From positions 372,001-436,000 of the forward strand of contig SEHB01000001.1 of NCBI GenBank assembly GCA_004143945.1: 64,000 bases of DNA. The letters are read 5' to 3'. The translations under genes were made by a program, and so were the position numbers. The stretch comes from Lysobacteraceae bacterium (GTDB lineage: Bacteria > Pseudomonadota > Gammaproteobacteria > Xanthomonadales > Rhodanobacteraceae). The notes beneath the pieces are model-generated. The model made no database searches and was not told where the DNA came from. It was given only the letters and a program-made list of their open reading frames with translations. Below, in pieces: positions 29,102 to 38,335 of the stretch. Position 1 is the stretch's first letter; each line of letters begins with the position of its first letter.

Positions 29102-30298
29102 ATGTCCGCCACGCCGCTTGCCTGGGAAGCCACCCTGCTGCTGATCGCGGCGCTCGTCGCCTACGACTTCTTCTTCCACGTGCGCAAGGCGCACGTGCCC
29201 TCCCTGCGCGAGGCCGCGCTGTGGTCGGCGGGTTATGTCGGGATCGCGCTGCTGTTCGGTGTCGCGGTGCTCGTGCTCGGCGGCCGCCAGATGGGCATCG
29301 AGTACTTCGCGGGTTACGTGACCGAGAAGGCGCTGTCGGTCGACAACGTGTTCGTGTTCCTCGTCATCATGGCGAGCTTCAAGGTGCCGCGCGAAGACCA
29401 GCAGAAGGCACTGCTGTTCGGCATCGTGTTCGCACTGATCGCGCGCACCGCGTTCATCTTCCTCGGCTCCGCGCTGATCGAGACGTTCTCCTGGATCTTC
29501 TACCTGTTCGGCATCGCGCTGCTGCTGACCGCGGGCAACCTGATCAAGCACAAGCCGCAGGACGAAGAGGTGCCCGCGAACTTCATGGTGCGGCTCGTGC
29601 GCAAGGTATTCCACGCGACCGACTATTACGACGGCGACAAGCTGTTCACGATGCACGAGGGCCGGCGCGCGCTGACGCCGATGCTGCTGGTCATGATCGC
29701 GATCGGCGGCACCGACATCCTGTTCGCGCTCGATTCGATCCCCGCGATCTTCGGTCTCACCACCAACGTGTTCGTCGTGTTCACCGCGACCGCGTTCTCT
29801 CTGCTGGGCCTGCGCCAGCTGTTCTTCCTCGTCGAGGGCATGCTCGAACGGCTGGTGTACCTGTCCTACGGACTCGCGGCGATCCTCGCGTTCATCGGCG
29901 TCAAGCTCGTGCTGCACGCGCTGCACGAAAACAACCTGCCGTTCGTGAACCAGGGCGAGCCGGTCAACGTGATCGAGATCTCGACCGGCGCCTCGCTCGC
30001 CGTGATCGCGGCGGTGTTGCTGGTCACGGTCATCGCCTCGCTCGCGAGCCCACGCGGCAAGGCGAAGGCCGCCGTCAACGCCCTGCGGCAGCATGCGACC
30101 CACTACCTCGATGCGGACTACCCGGTGGATGCGCCCGCGCGCGAACGCATCTACGCGGCGCTGGTCGAGGCCGAGCGCCGTGTCAATGCGCTGCCCGCGA
30201 AGTACCTGGCGATGATCCACGACCGCCACAAGCTCGATCACATGCTGCGGCGCGCGCATCGCAAGCACGAAACGGGTTCGGCGTCGGAGCCGGCATGA
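29102..30298 (+). CDS. TerC/Alx-family integral membrane protein
   Basis: The 398-residue protein is a polytopic membrane protein of the TerC family, whose members (E. coli Alx, Bacillus MeeF/MeeY) are known to export manganese. At least seven hydrophobic helices are visible. The two acidic signature motifs EKALSVDNVFVF (near residue 75) and GGTDILFALDSIPAIFG (about 201-217) are intact. The C-terminal 70 residues form a cytoplasmic, charged helical tail. Manganese export is inferred from family. No yybP-ykoY riboswitch is seen in the short leader. The stop overlaps the next gene (ATGA). Confidence 0.88.
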   Translation: MSATPLAWEATLLLIAALVAYDFFFHVRKAHVPSLREAALWSAGYVGIALLFGVAVLVLGGRQMGIEYFAGYVTEKALSVDNVFVFLVIMASFKVPREDQQKALLFGIVFALIARTAFIFLGSALIETFSWIFYLFGIALLLTAGNLIKHKPQDEEVPANFMVRLVRKVFHATDYYDGDKLFTMHEGRRALTPMLLVMIAIGGTDILFALDSIPAIFGLTTNVFVVFTATAFSLLGLRQLFFLVEGMLERLVYLSYGLAAILAFIGVKLVLHALHENNLPFVNQGEPVNVIEISTGASLAVIAAVLLVTVIASLASPRGKAKAAVNALRQHATHYLDADYPVDAPARERIYAALVEAERRVNALPAKYLAMIHDRHKLDHMLRRAHRKHETGSASEPA

Positions 30299-31590
30299 TC
30301 GCGCGGCAGGGCCGGCGCAGCCGGGCGCTTGGCGCCGTGTTGCTCCTCGCAGGGTTCGGCGGAACGCCCGCAGGCGCGGCGATCGTGCCGGTCGACGACG
30401 TGGCGGGCTTGCGTGCGGCGTTCCAGTCGGCAGCACCCGGTGACGAGATCGTGCTCGCGTCGGGCACCTACGAGGTGGTCGGCAACCTCGTCGCCGCGAC
30501 CGCGGGCCTGCCGTCGGCGCCGATCGTCGTGCGCGCGGCGAGCCCACGCAGCGTGCTCGTGCGCTTCAGCAACCCGGGTTCCCATGCCGAAGGATTCCGA
30601 CTGCTCGCGCCGTGGTGGCGCATCGAAGGGCTCGACATCGAGGGCGCCTGCGCGACCGACGACGAATGCGAGCATGCGTTCCACCTGGCCGGCGATGCCG
30701 ACCGCGTCGTGATCCGCGACAACCACGTGCGCGATTTCAATGCGCAGATCAAGAGCAATGGCCTGCCGCAGGCCGGCGGCGGCAACGCGTACCCGGACGA
30801 CGTGCTGGTCGAGCACAACGTGTTCAACGACACGCGCGCACGCGACACCGCGCACCCGGTCACCAAGATCGACGTCGTCGGCGGACGCCGCTGGATCGTG
30901 CGCGGCAACCTGATTCACGACTTCCAGAAGGGCGGCGGCGACACGGTCAGCTATGCGGCGTTCCTCAAGGGCAACTCGCGCGACGGCCTGTTCGAGCAGA
31001 ACCTCGTCCGCTGCTCCTGGCACACGAGCGGTGGCGTGCGGCTCGGACTGTCGCTCGGCGGCGGCGGCAGCGGACCCGATTCGATCTGCGAGGATGGCAG
31101 CTGCACGCCCGAGCACCAGGACGGCATCCTGCGCAACAACATCGTGATGGACTGCAACGACGTCGGCATCTACCTCAACGAGGCCGCGCGCACCCAGGTC
31201 CAGCACAACACGCTGTACGCGACCGAGGGCATCGACGTGCGCTACGAGGCCTCGACCGCCGACCTGCGCAACAACCTGCTCGGCGGCGCGATCCGCGACC
31301 GCAATGGCGGCAGCCACACCAGCGCGGGCGACCTTGCGGGGATCACGCCCGCGCAGTTCGCGCTATGGTTCATCGATCCGGCGGCGGCCGACTTCCATCT
31401 GCGCGATGGCAGCGCATTCGTCGACCAGGGCGCCGCCGCGCCGCTCGTCGTCGACGACTTCTGCGGTGCTGCGCGCGAGGACGGCGCGAACGACGTCGGT
31501 GCGCTCGAATACGCACCCGACGCGGTCTGCGCGACGGATGTCGGCGGCGGCGTGCTGCGCGACGCGCTGTTCGCGGACGGTTTCGACTGA
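30295..31590 (+). CDS. Secreted right-handed beta-helix protein
   Basis: The 431-residue protein has an N-terminal signal peptide (after MIARQGRRSR, a hydrophobic core LGAVLLLAGFGG, cleavage near AGA-A). The mature part is built of short repeated beta-strand units rich in Asn, Asp, Gly and Val (RVVIRDNHVRDF, VLVEHNVFND, WIVRGNLIHDF, GILRNNIVMDCNDVGIYLN), as in parallel beta-helix proteins such as pectate lyases and polysaccharide-binding proteins. It ends in LRDALFADGFD, a short tail discussed in the findings. The carbohydrate substrate, if any, is unknown. It is translationally coupled to the TerC gene, an odd pairing. Confidence 0.82.
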   Translation: MIARQGRRSRALGAVLLLAGFGGTPAGAAIVPVDDVAGLRAAFQSAAPGDEIVLASGTYEVVGNLVAATAGLPSAPIVVRAASPRSVLVRFSNPGSHAEGFRLLAPWWRIEGLDIEGACATDDECEHAFHLAGDADRVVIRDNHVRDFNAQIKSNGLPQAGGGNAYPDDVLVEHNVFNDTRARDTAHPVTKIDVVGGRRWIVRGNLIHDFQKGGGDTVSYAAFLKGNSRDGLFEQNLVRCSWHTSGGVRLGLSLGGGGSGPDSICEDGSCTPEHQDGILRNNIVMDCNDVGIYLNEAARTQVQHNTLYATEGIDVRYEASTADLRNNLLGGAIRDRNGGSHTSAGDLAGITPAQFALWFIDPAAADFHLRDGSAFVDQGAAAPLVVDDFCGAAREDGANDVGALEYAPDAVCATDVGGGVLRDALFADGFD

Positions 31591-31596
31591 GCGGGC

Positions 31597-32373
31597 CTAC
31601 TTGTCGACGAACGCGCGCTCGATCACGTAGTCGCCCGGATGACCGATGCGCGGCGCAACCTCGAAGCCGCGCTGGTCGAGCAGGGCCGAACAGTCGGCGA
31701 GCATCGCGGGACTGCCGCAGAGCATGACGCGATCGTCGCGCGGATCAAGCGGCGGCGATCCGACGGCCTCCGACAGCCGCCCGGCGGCGATCAGGTCGGT
31801 CAGGCGCCCCTGGTTGCGGAACGGCTCGCGCGTCACGGTCGGGTAATAACGCAGCTTCGCGCGCACGGCCTCGCCGAGGAACTCGTGCTGCGGCAGCTCC
31901 TGCTCGAGGAAGTTCGCGTAGGCGAGATCGCACACTTCGCGCACGCCGTGCGCGAGCACGATCGTATCGAAGCGTTCGTAGGTTTCCGGTTCCTGCACGA
32001 GGCTCAGGAACGGAGCGAGCCCGGTGCCGGTCGACAGCAGGTAGAGATGGCGCCCGGGCCTCAGATCACGCAGCACCAGGGTGCCAGTCGGCTTGCGGCT
32101 GACGAGGATCGCGTCGCCTTCGCGCACGTGCTGCAGGCGCGAGGTCAGCGCGCCGTCCTGCACCTTGATGCTGAAGAACTCGAGGTGCTCTTCCCAGCTC
32201 GCGCTCGCGATGCTGTAGGCGCGCATCAGCGGGCGGCCATCGACCTCGAGGCCGATCATGACGAACTGGCCGCTCTCGAAGCGCAGGCTCTCGTCGCGCG
32301 TCGTGCGGAAGCTGAAAAGGTTGTCGTTCCAGTGGTGCACGCGCGTGACGCGCTCGACCGCGTGGCTGCTCAT
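31597..32373 (-). CDS. fpr: Ferredoxin/flavodoxin-NADP reductase
   Basis: The 258-residue flavoenzyme transfers electrons between NADPH and ferredoxin or flavodoxin. The FAD-binding motif RAYSIAS lies at about residue 51, the NADP-binding glycine motif STGTGLAPFLSL near residue 115, and the C-terminus ends VIERAFVDK in the manner of the family's subclass II members. It converges with the beta-helix gene, with six bases between stops, and diverges from a hydrolase gene 249 bases away. Confidence 0.94.
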   Translation of the reverse strand: MSSHAVERVTRVHHWNDNLFSFRTTRDESLRFESGQFVMIGLEVDGRPLMRAYSIASASWEEHLEFFSIKVQDGALTSRLQHVREGDAILVSRKPTGTLVLRDLRPGRHLYLLSTGTGLAPFLSLVQEPETYERFDTIVLAHGVREVCDLAYANFLEQELPQHEFLGEAVRAKLRYYPTVTREPFRNQGRLTDLIAAGRLSEAVGSPPLDPRDDRVMLCGSPAMLADCSALLDQRGFEVAPRIGHPGDYVIERAFVDK

Positions 32374-32445
32374 CGGGGTTCCAGGTGGATGCGCGTCGCG
32401 TCCCGCCGGCGGGTGGGGTGCGGCCGCGCTTCGTTGCGATGCAGC

Positions 32446-32451
32446 ATTCTA
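32446..32451 (-). promoter_or_regulatory. Candidate fpr -10 element
   Basis: TAGAAT on the minus strand (32451-32446), about 73 bases before the fpr start. No good -35 is seen, so activator dependence is possible. Confidence 0.3.
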
Positions 32452-32587
32452 ATGGACGCAGGTCCGACGCGGCGAGGCGCGACCGCGCGCCGCACCGCTC
32501 CGTCGAGCCCGCATTGCGCGGTGCCGGAGCGGCGAAGCCGCAACGGTCCGGTGGCATGCTCGTCGCGCCAGCGGCTCCTGCGTGCGC

Positions 32588-32615
32588 TTGCGCCGAGCCC
32601 TGCAGTGGCTACCAT
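32588..32615 (+). promoter_or_regulatory. Hydrolase promoter, probably leaderless
   Basis: TTGCGC (32588-32593), a 16-base spacer and TACCAT (32610-32615) precede the ATG at 32623 by seven bases, so transcription would begin at the start codon. No Shine-Dalgarno is present. Confidence 0.45.
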
Positions 32616-32622
32616 CGACGGC

Positions 32623-33732
32623 ATGCACACCGCCTTGCACGCCCTCCTTACCTGCGCATTCGCACTCCTCGCGGCAATCCCGACGCGCGCCGCCGAACCC
32701 CCGACGATGGACGCCGCGCGCGCGATCATCGCCGACCTCGATCGCATCGTCGCGCCAGGTGGCGTGCAGGAAACCTACAAGCTGCGCATCGGCGGCATCG
32801 ACCAGTGGGTGTATGCGCGTGGCCAGGACCGCGCCAATCCCGTGATCCTGTTCGTGCACGGCGGCCCCGCCTCGCCGATGTCGCCTTCGATGTGGATGTT
32901 CCAGCGTCCGCTCGAGGAGTACTTCACGGTCGTCCAGTACGACCAGCGCGGGGCAGGGCGCACCTTCCTCGAAACCGATCCAGACTCGATCGCCGACACG
33001 CTGACGATCGAACGCTACGTCGACGACGCGATCGAACTCGCCGAACGCGTGCGCGAGCGTTACGCCAAGCGCAAGCTCATCCTCGTCGGCCACAGCTGGG
33101 GCACCGTGGTCGGCATGAGGGCCGCGTTGAAACGACCGGAACTGTTCCATGCCTATGTCGGCATCGGCCAGGTCATCAACGTGCGCGACAACGAACGGCT
33201 GAGCTTCGAATACGGCCTCGCGCAGGCGAAGAAGCACGGCAACGCCGAAGCGCTGCGCGAACTCGAATCGATCGCGCCGTATCCCGGCGACGCGCCGATC
33301 ACGCGCGACCGCATCATCATCGCGAGGAAGTGGCCGCAGTTCTACGGGGGCCTCACCGCGTACCGCGAGGATTCGACGTACTTCTTCGACGCGCCGAAGC
33401 TGTCGCCGGAGTATGCGGCGGCCGACGTGGCCGCGATCGACAAGGGCAACGTGTTCACGCTCGGCCGCGTGCTCGAGGAGTTCCTCGACGTCGATTTCAA
33501 GCCGGTCACGCGCTTCCCGATCCCGGTCGTGATGCTGATGGGCCGGCACGACTACACCACGCCGTCGCAACCGACCGACGAATGGCTGCGCACCGTGAAG
33601 GCGCCCTACAAGCGCGGCATCTGGTTCGAGCGTTCCGCGCACATGATCCCGTTCGAGGAACCCGGCAAGTTCCTGATGAGCCTCGTCGAACACGTCCGTC
33701 CGCTGGCGGCGGAGCGCGCAGGCGATCGCTGA
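32623..33732 (+). CDS. Exported alpha/beta hydrolase, proline iminopeptidase-like
   Basis: The 369-residue protein has a signal peptide (MHTALHALLTCAFALLAAIPTRA, cleavage near residue 23) and an alpha/beta-hydrolase fold. The oxyanion motif HGGPASP lies at 79-85, nucleophile Ser158 in GHSWGT, and likely Asp and His in MGRHDYTTP and ERSAHMIPFEEP. HGGP and the YDQRGAGRT sequence are features of the prolyl iminopeptidase family, so a peptidase releasing N-terminal residues is a good guess; an esterase is possible. A helical cap is inserted after the nucleophile. The start is fixed by the signal peptide. Confidence 0.85.
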   Translation: MHTALHALLTCAFALLAAIPTRAAEPPTMDAARAIIADLDRIVAPGGVQETYKLRIGGIDQWVYARGQDRANPVILFVHGGPASPMSPSMWMFQRPLEEYFTVVQYDQRGAGRTFLETDPDSIADTLTIERYVDDAIELAERVRERYAKRKLILVGHSWGTVVGMRAALKRPELFHAYVGIGQVINVRDNERLSFEYGLAQAKKHGNAEALRELESIAPYPGDAPITRDRIIIARKWPQFYGGLTAYREDSTYFFDAPKLSPEYAAADVAAIDKGNVFTLGRVLEEFLDVDFKPVTRFPIPVVMLMGRHDYTTPSQPTDEWLRTVKAPYKRGIWFERSAHMIPFEEPGKFLMSLVEHVRPLAAERAGDR

Positions 33733-33759
33733 CCTGCTGCATGCAAGTGGTATCGGGAC

Positions 33760-36162
33760 TCACGCGACACGCACCTTGCCGAGCCGCAGCGCGTTGCCCA
33801 CGACCGACACCGAGCTGAGGCTCATCGCGAGCGCCGCGATCATCGGACTCAGCAGCAGGCCGAACACGGGATACAACAGTCCCGCGGCGACCGGTACGCC
33901 GAGCGCGTTGTAGAGGAAGGCGAAGGCGAGGTTCTGCTTCATGTTCGCGACGGTGGCATCCGAGAGCGAGCGCGCACGCACGATGCCACGCAGGTCGCCC
34001 TTTACGAGCGTGACCTGCGCGCTCGACATCGCGACGTCGGTGCCGGTGCCCATCGCGATGCCGATGTCGGCGCCGGCGAGTGCCGGCGCGTCATTGATGC
34101 CGTCGCCTGCCATCGCGACCTTGCGGCCTTCGGACTTGAGCCGTTGCACCAGCGCGGCCTTGTCCTGCGGGCGTACCTCCCCATGCACTTCGTCGATGCC
34201 GAGCTGGCGCGCCACTGCCTGCGCCGTGGCGACGCCGTCGCCGGTGGCCATCACGATGCGCAGGCCTGCCGCTTTCAGCGCGGCGATCGCGTCGGGCGTG
34301 GAGGCCTTGATCGGATCGGCGACGGCGACCAGACCGGCCAGCGCTCCGTCGACCGCGAGGAACATCACGCTCGCACCCTCACGACGCAGTGCGTCGGCCT
34401 GGTCGCGTAGCGCGTCCGCATCCACGCCGTGCTCGCGCATCAGTTCGGTATTGCCGATCGCGAGGAGTCGACCGCCGACCGCTCCGCGCACGCCGATGCC
34501 GGTGGCAGACTCGAACCCTTCAGCCGCCTGCAGCACGAGGCCGCGACGACGCGCCTCGGCGACGATCGCCTCTGCAAGCGGGTGTTCGCTGCCCTGGTCG
34601 AGACTCGCCGCGAGCTGCAGCACGTATTCCTCGGAGTATCCCGCCACGCCGATCGCCTGGCGGAACGCGGGCTTGCCTTCGGTCAGCGTGCCGGTCTTGT
34701 CGACGATCAGGGTGTCGATCCTGCGGAAGTTCTCGATCGCCTCCGCATCGCGGAACAGCACGCCGACGTGGGCCGCGCGTCCTGTCGCGACCATGATCGA
34801 CATCGGCGTGGCGAGTCCGAGCGCGCACGGGCAGGCGATGATCAGCACCGAGACCGCGTTCAGCACCGCATAGGTCCACGAGGGATCGGGACCGAAGAAT
34901 CCCCACGCGACGAACGTCGCGACGGCCGCCGCGAGCACCGCGAGCACGAACCAGAACGCAACCTTGTCGGCCATGCGCTGCATCGGCGCGCGCGAGCGCT
35001 GCGCCTGCGCGACGAGCTGCACGATCTGCGCGAGCACCGTATGCGAACCGACCTTCTCGGCGCGGATCACGAGGCTGCCGGTGCCGTTGAGCGTGGAGCC
35101 GATCACGCTCGCACCCACGTCCTTCGCGACCGGCATCGGTTCGCCGGTGAGCATCGATTCGTCGACATGGGAGCGGCCGTCGAGCACCTTGCCGTCGACC
35201 GGCACCTTCTCGCCGGGGCGCACGCGCAGGCGATCACCGACATGCACGTGCGAAAGCTCGATGTCCTCTTCGTTGCCGTCGTCGCGAATGCGGCGCGCGG
35301 TCTTGGGCGCCAAGCCGAGCAGCGCGCGGATCGCCGCGCCGGTCTTCGAGCGCGCGCGCAGTTCGAGCAGCTGCCCGAGCAGCGTAAGCGAGATGATCAC
35401 GGCGGCCGCCTCGAAATACACGCCGACGCGCCCGTGCTCGTGGAACGAGGCCGGGAAGACATCCGGCGCGATCGTGGCCACGACGCTGTAAGCGAACGCA
35501 GAGCCGACGCCGATGCCAATCAGCGTCCACATGTTGGGACTGCGGTTGCGGATCGATTGCACGCAGCGCTCGAAGAACGGCCAGCCAGCCCACAGCACCA
35601 CCGGCGTGGCGAGCACGAGTTCGAGCCAGGTGCGCGCACCGGTGGACAACCACGATTCCATGTAGTGGCCGAACATCGCGAGCACGAGCACGATGATCGT
35701 CAGCGGCAGCGTCCAGCGGAATCGTCGGCTGAAATCGACGAGTTCGGGATTGTCCCCTTCCTCGAGACTCGGCATGTCCGGCTCGAGCGCCATGCCGCAA
35801 ATCGGGCAGGTGCCCGGATGGTCTTGGCGGATCTCCGGGTGCATCGGACAGACGTACGCCGTGCCCGCGGGTGCAGCCGTTTCGCTTGCCGCAGGTTTCG
35901 GCGTCAGGAAGTGCGTGGGGTCGGCGATGAATTTCTCGCGACAGCGCGCCGAGCAGAAGTGGTACCGCGCGCCGCCGTGTTCGGCATGATGCGCGGTCGC
36001 ACCGGGGTCCACCGTCATGCCGCACACGGGATCGATGGCCTTGGGAGCACCCATCGCGTTTGCGCCGGAACTGCAGCAGTGGGCCTTGTCGGTGGATCCT
36101 GCCGTAGCCGGATGCGTGTGCGCGCCGTGTCCGTGCGCTTCGTGGTCGTGTGAGCGGTTCAT
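33760..36162 (-). CDS. copA: Copper-type P1B ATPase with YHS and heavy-metal-binding domains
   Basis: The 800-residue ATPase exports metal ions. It begins with a His-rich stretch ([13 protein letters not shown]), then a YHS domain (about 43-85, [10 protein letters not shown]...[11 protein letters not shown]) and a metal-binding motif CPMHPE...CPICGM (105-124). Membrane helices follow, with the transport signature [12 protein letters not shown] in helix 6, phosphorylation motif [10 protein letters not shown], actuator loop and [29 protein letters not shown] indicates Cu(I)/Ag(I); there is no classical GMxCxxC HMA domain. ATG 36162 has a GGAGG site and overlaps the MerR-like gene stop (ATGA), so both form one operon. 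Confidence 0.92.
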   Translation of the reverse strand: MNRSHDHEAHGHGAHTHPATAGSTDKAHCCSSGANAMGAPKAIDPVCGMTVDPGATAHHAEHGGARYHFCSARCREKFIADPTHFLTPKPAASETAAPAGTAYVCPMHPEIRQDHPGTCPICGMALEPDMPSLEEGDNPELVDFSRRFRWTLPLTIIVLVLAMFGHYMESWLSTGARTWLELVLATPVVLWAGWPFFERCVQSIRNRSPNMWTLIGIGVGSAFAYSVVATIAPDVFPASFHEHGRVGVYFEAAAVIISLTLLGQLLELRARSKTGAAIRALLGLAPKTARRIRDDGNEEDIELSHVHVGDRLRVRPGEKVPVDGKVLDGRSHVDESMLTGEPMPVAKDVGASVIGSTLNGTGSLVIRAEKVGSHTVLAQIVQLVAQAQRSRAPMQRMADKVAFWFVLAVLAAAVATFVAWGFFGPDPSWTYAVLNAVSVLIIACPCALGLATPMSIMVATGRAAHVGVLFRDAEAIENFRRIDTLIVDKTGTLTEGKPAFRQAIGVAGYSEEYVLQLAASLDQGSEHPLAEAIVAEARRRGLVLQAAEGFESATGIGVRGAVGGRLLAIGNTELMREHGVDADALRDQADALRREGASVMFLAVDGALAGLVAVADPIKASTPDAIAALKAAGLRIVMATGDGVATAQAVARQLGIDEVHGEVRPQDKAALVQRLKSEGRKVAMAGDGINDAPALAGADIGIAMGTGTDVAMSSAQVTLVKGDLRGIVRARSLSDATVANMKQNLAFAFLYNALGVPVAAGLLYPVFGLLLSPMIAALAMSLSSVSVVGNALRLGKVRVA

Positions 36163-36557
36163 GCGTCCTCCGTCGACAAGGCCGCAAGGATCGGGCAAGT
36201 GCTCAGGTGGCCGTGACCCGGGCAGGCCGCCACCAGTTGCCGCAGGCCCTCGCGTACACGCGTGAGCTCCGCGATCTTGTGTTCGACATCCGCGAGCCTG
36301 GCGCTCGCTGCGTCGCGCACGCCGGACATGTCCTCGCCCTGGCGGCCGGAAAGCGCGAGCAATTCGCGAATCTCGCGCAGCGTGAACCCGAGCGCCTTCG
36401 CGCGGCGAACGAAGGTGAGCCGCGCGACATCGCCGTCGTCGTAGCTTCGGTAGCCGGAAGCATGCCGTGCGGGGGAGGGGAGGATGTCGTGGTTTTCGTA
36501 GTAGCGGATGGTGTCGATGGGAACACCGGTCCGTTTCGCGAGTTGACCGATCTGCAT
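36159..36557 (-). CDS. MerR-family heavy-metal-responsive regulator
   Basis: The 132-residue activator has an N-terminal MerR helix-turn-helix ([29 protein letters not shown], residues 1-29, continuing [36 protein letters not shown]), a dimerisation coiled coil, and a C-terminal metal loop [11 protein letters not shown] with two Cys nine positions apart, as in CueR/CadR/PbrR-type proteins. The His residues in the loop differ from standard CueR, so the exact metal (Cu, or a divalent ion) is uncertain. It is coupled to copA and is preceded by a dyad operator, so it should activate both itself and copA when metal is bound. Confidence 0.88.
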   Translation of the reverse strand: MQIGQLAKRTGVPIDTIRYYENHDILPSPARHASGYRSYDDGDVARLTFVRRAKALGFTLREIRELLALSGRQGEDMSGVRDAASARLADVEHKIAELTRVREGLRQLVAACPGHGHLSTCPILAALSTEDA

Positions 36558-36588
36558 GGCAGCGATCCGATGGCGGGAGAGTGCGCCG

Positions 36589-36620
36589 AGTGTGCAGTCT
36601 GGACCATAGTCCAGAGTCAA
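36589..36620 (-). promoter_or_regulatory. MerR-type operator/promoter of the merR-copA operon
   Basis: On the minus strand TTGACT (36620-36615) is followed by a long spacer of 19-20 bases and a weak -10 (CACACT, 36594-36589). A perfect dyad, TCTGGAC-CATA-GTCCAGA on the plus strand, lies at 36598-36615 inside the spacer. An over-long spacer containing a dyad is the hallmark of MerR-family promoters. Confidence 0.8.
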
Positions 36621-36675
36621 GCCCCTTGCGAGGACGGCGGCGCGACTCGCTCCACGCGGCGCCGACCAGGCGCCT

Positions 36676-37257
36676 TCATTGGCCGTGATGCGCGAACACC
36701 GAGGTCGACCCATCGCGCGCAACCAGCTCCACCACATAGGGCTGCACGCGCCCGTCCGGCATCTCCATGCCCGGCGAACCGGCGGGCATGCCGGGAACCG
36801 CGAGTCCCTTCGCATCGGGCTTCTCGACGAGCAGCCGCTTCACGTCCTCCGCGGGTACGTGACCCTCGACGAAATACCCGCCGACTTCGGCGGTGTGGCA
36901 GGAGCCCTTGCCGTAGGGAACGCCGACGCGTTCCTTCGCGAGATTTATGTCCTGCACGTCGTGCACTTCGACCTCGAAGCCGGCCTTCTGCATGTGTTCG
37001 ACCCACAGATGGCAGCAGCCGCAGGTCGGGGATTTGGTGACCACGACCAGCGGCAGCGCAGCCGCGGCCGCTGGAGACGAGGATGGGATGGCCGATGCGC
37101 GAAGTGCACCCGTTTGCGGGGTTGTCGCGGATGTCGCCGGTGCAACTGAAGATCCTGCAACACCTGCTTGCGATGATGATGCGCCGTTGCACGCGGCGAG
37201 GCCGAGCCCGGCGACCAAGGCGAGCGATACGGAACCACGTAGAAGCAGCTTGTGCAT
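36676..37257 (-). CDS. DUF411 metal-binding lipoprotein
   Basis: The 193-residue protein has a signal peptide with lipobox LAAC (Cys at 23), a Ser/Ala/Thr-rich linker, and a DUF411 domain (about residues 70-193) containing KSPTCGCCHLWVEHMQ, CHTAEVGGYFVEGHVPAEDVKRLL and GLAVPGMPAGSPGME. The CGCC motif suggests metal or redox binding; DUF411 proteins are usually found with copper and other metal resistance genes. It precedes the merR-copA operon on the same strand with the operator between, so it is outside the main MerR promoter but probably part of the same resistance response. An AGGAG site precedes ATG 37257. Confidence 0.85.
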   Translation of the reverse strand: MHKLLLRGSVSLALVAGLGLAACNGASSSQAGVAGSSVAPATSATTPQTGALRASAIPSSSPAAAAALPLVVVTKSPTCGCCHLWVEHMQKAGFEVEVHDVQDINLAKERVGVPYGKGSCHTAEVGGYFVEGHVPAEDVKRLLVEKPDAKGLAVPGMPAGSPGMEMPDGRVQPYVVELVARDGSTSVFAHHGQ

Positions 37258-37520
37258 GTCGATCTCCTGGATCCAGAGGTTGAAACTGGCTACGCACCCG
37301 ATGCTTGGACAGGGAACGCCATCATGGGCGCCGCTCGGCGACGCGGCAAATGCGCGCACGGCACTGCGCCGGCGCGGCTTCCGGGTCGGAAGTGCGGATC
37401 TCGATCGATCAGCGATGACGCGCACCGGCGACGGGGAAGGGTGGTGCGGAGTGCATTGAACTCGTGCCTTTCCGAGAAGTCTGCGTATCCGTACCACAGA
37501 CGACATTGAGGAAGGATCGC

Positions 37521-37895
37521 ATGTTCAAGCTGGGCGTTTCCGCCATTGCGCTGGCGATCATGCTGATGTCCGCAAGCGCCGCACGTGCAGCCGACGAAAG
37601 CTACGACATCCACGTGACGCTGCTCCACCAGGGCAGGCCGTTCGCCACGCCGGTGATGACCGTCCAGGCGGGCGAGCGCGCCACGATCGAAACTACCGGC
37701 CCCGACGCGTTCAAGCTCGCGCTCACCGCCACTCCCATCGGTGCGGACACGGTGCAGATCGCGGGCGAATTGCAGTCCGCACACGGCTCCGCGCTGCCGA
37801 AACTCATCGTCAAGACAGGCGAGCTGGCCACGATCACGGCCGGTGCGATCGGACTCGAACTCCTCTGCACCTCGCGATCGGCCGCCGCACCATGA
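37521..37895 (+). CDS. Small exported protein of unknown function
   Basis: A 124-residue protein with a clear signal peptide (MFKLGVSAIALAIMLMSASAARA, cleavage before ADES) and a GAGGAAGG ribosome site. The mature part appears all-beta: YDIHVTLLHQGRPFATPVMTVQAGERATIET and VQIAGELQSAHGSALPKLIVKTGELATI, a layout reminiscent of small periplasmic sandwich domains that also occur in TonB/BlaR-like proteins of this order. No metal-binding Cys/His cluster is seen. It is divergent from the DUF411 gene and may belong to the metal block, but that is only positional. Confidence 0.65.
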   Translation: MFKLGVSAIALAIMLMSASAARAADESYDIHVTLLHQGRPFATPVMTVQAGERATIETTGPDAFKLALTATPIGADTVQIAGELQSAHGSALPKLIVKTGELATITAGAIGLELLCTSRSAAAP

Positions 37896-38335
37896 AGTGC
37901 GGAAGTCAACGGCGCCAACGCGCGCATCAATACGACATTCTTCGCTGGGCCTGCGCCGCGCGTCCACGAGGAACCACCAGTACCGAAGTCCTTGGCGCAT
38001 ATCCTGCGCGATCCGATCAATCCCGGCCCGGTGTGGCCTGTAAGTGGCACGTCAGGGAGAGGCCGCGACCTATTTCTTGAATGCGCGTCACGCCGTTTCG
38101 TTCGATGCGCTCGAAGGCATCGCTGTCAATGCAGGAGCCGCAGGATGCATGCCTCGATCACGGAAACGGTGCGTAATGCCTATTATGTTAAATACTATTC
38201 CAAAGTAGCCAAGACTCCCGCGCCCCGATCGCAAGCCGGCCGCAAGCCTCCCACGATCCGGCTTGATCAAGGTCAGCCCACCCGCTCCCACCATCTGCTC
38301 CAATGCCGGCGCCCACCCAACACAGGTGACCGACC
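37896..38335. other. 440-base gap with no convincing gene
   Basis: Only short, poorly coding frames are present. An A+T-rich patch stands out at 38177-38205 (TATTATGTTAAATACTATTCC), unlike the surrounding high-GC sequence, and could contain a promoter or mark the edge of an acquired segment. The last 75 bases hold an FNR-like box and -10 for the downstream ATPase. Confidence 0.6.
38263..38304 (+). promoter_or_regulatory. FNR/ANR-like box and -10 before the P-type ATPase
   Basis: TTGAT-CAAG-GTCAG (38263-38276) matches 8 of 10 positions of the FNR/ANR consensus TTGAT-N4-ATCAA. TCCAAT (38299-38304) lies at the spacing expected for a class II site centred near -41.5, predicting a start near 38311. 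Confidence 0.5.
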
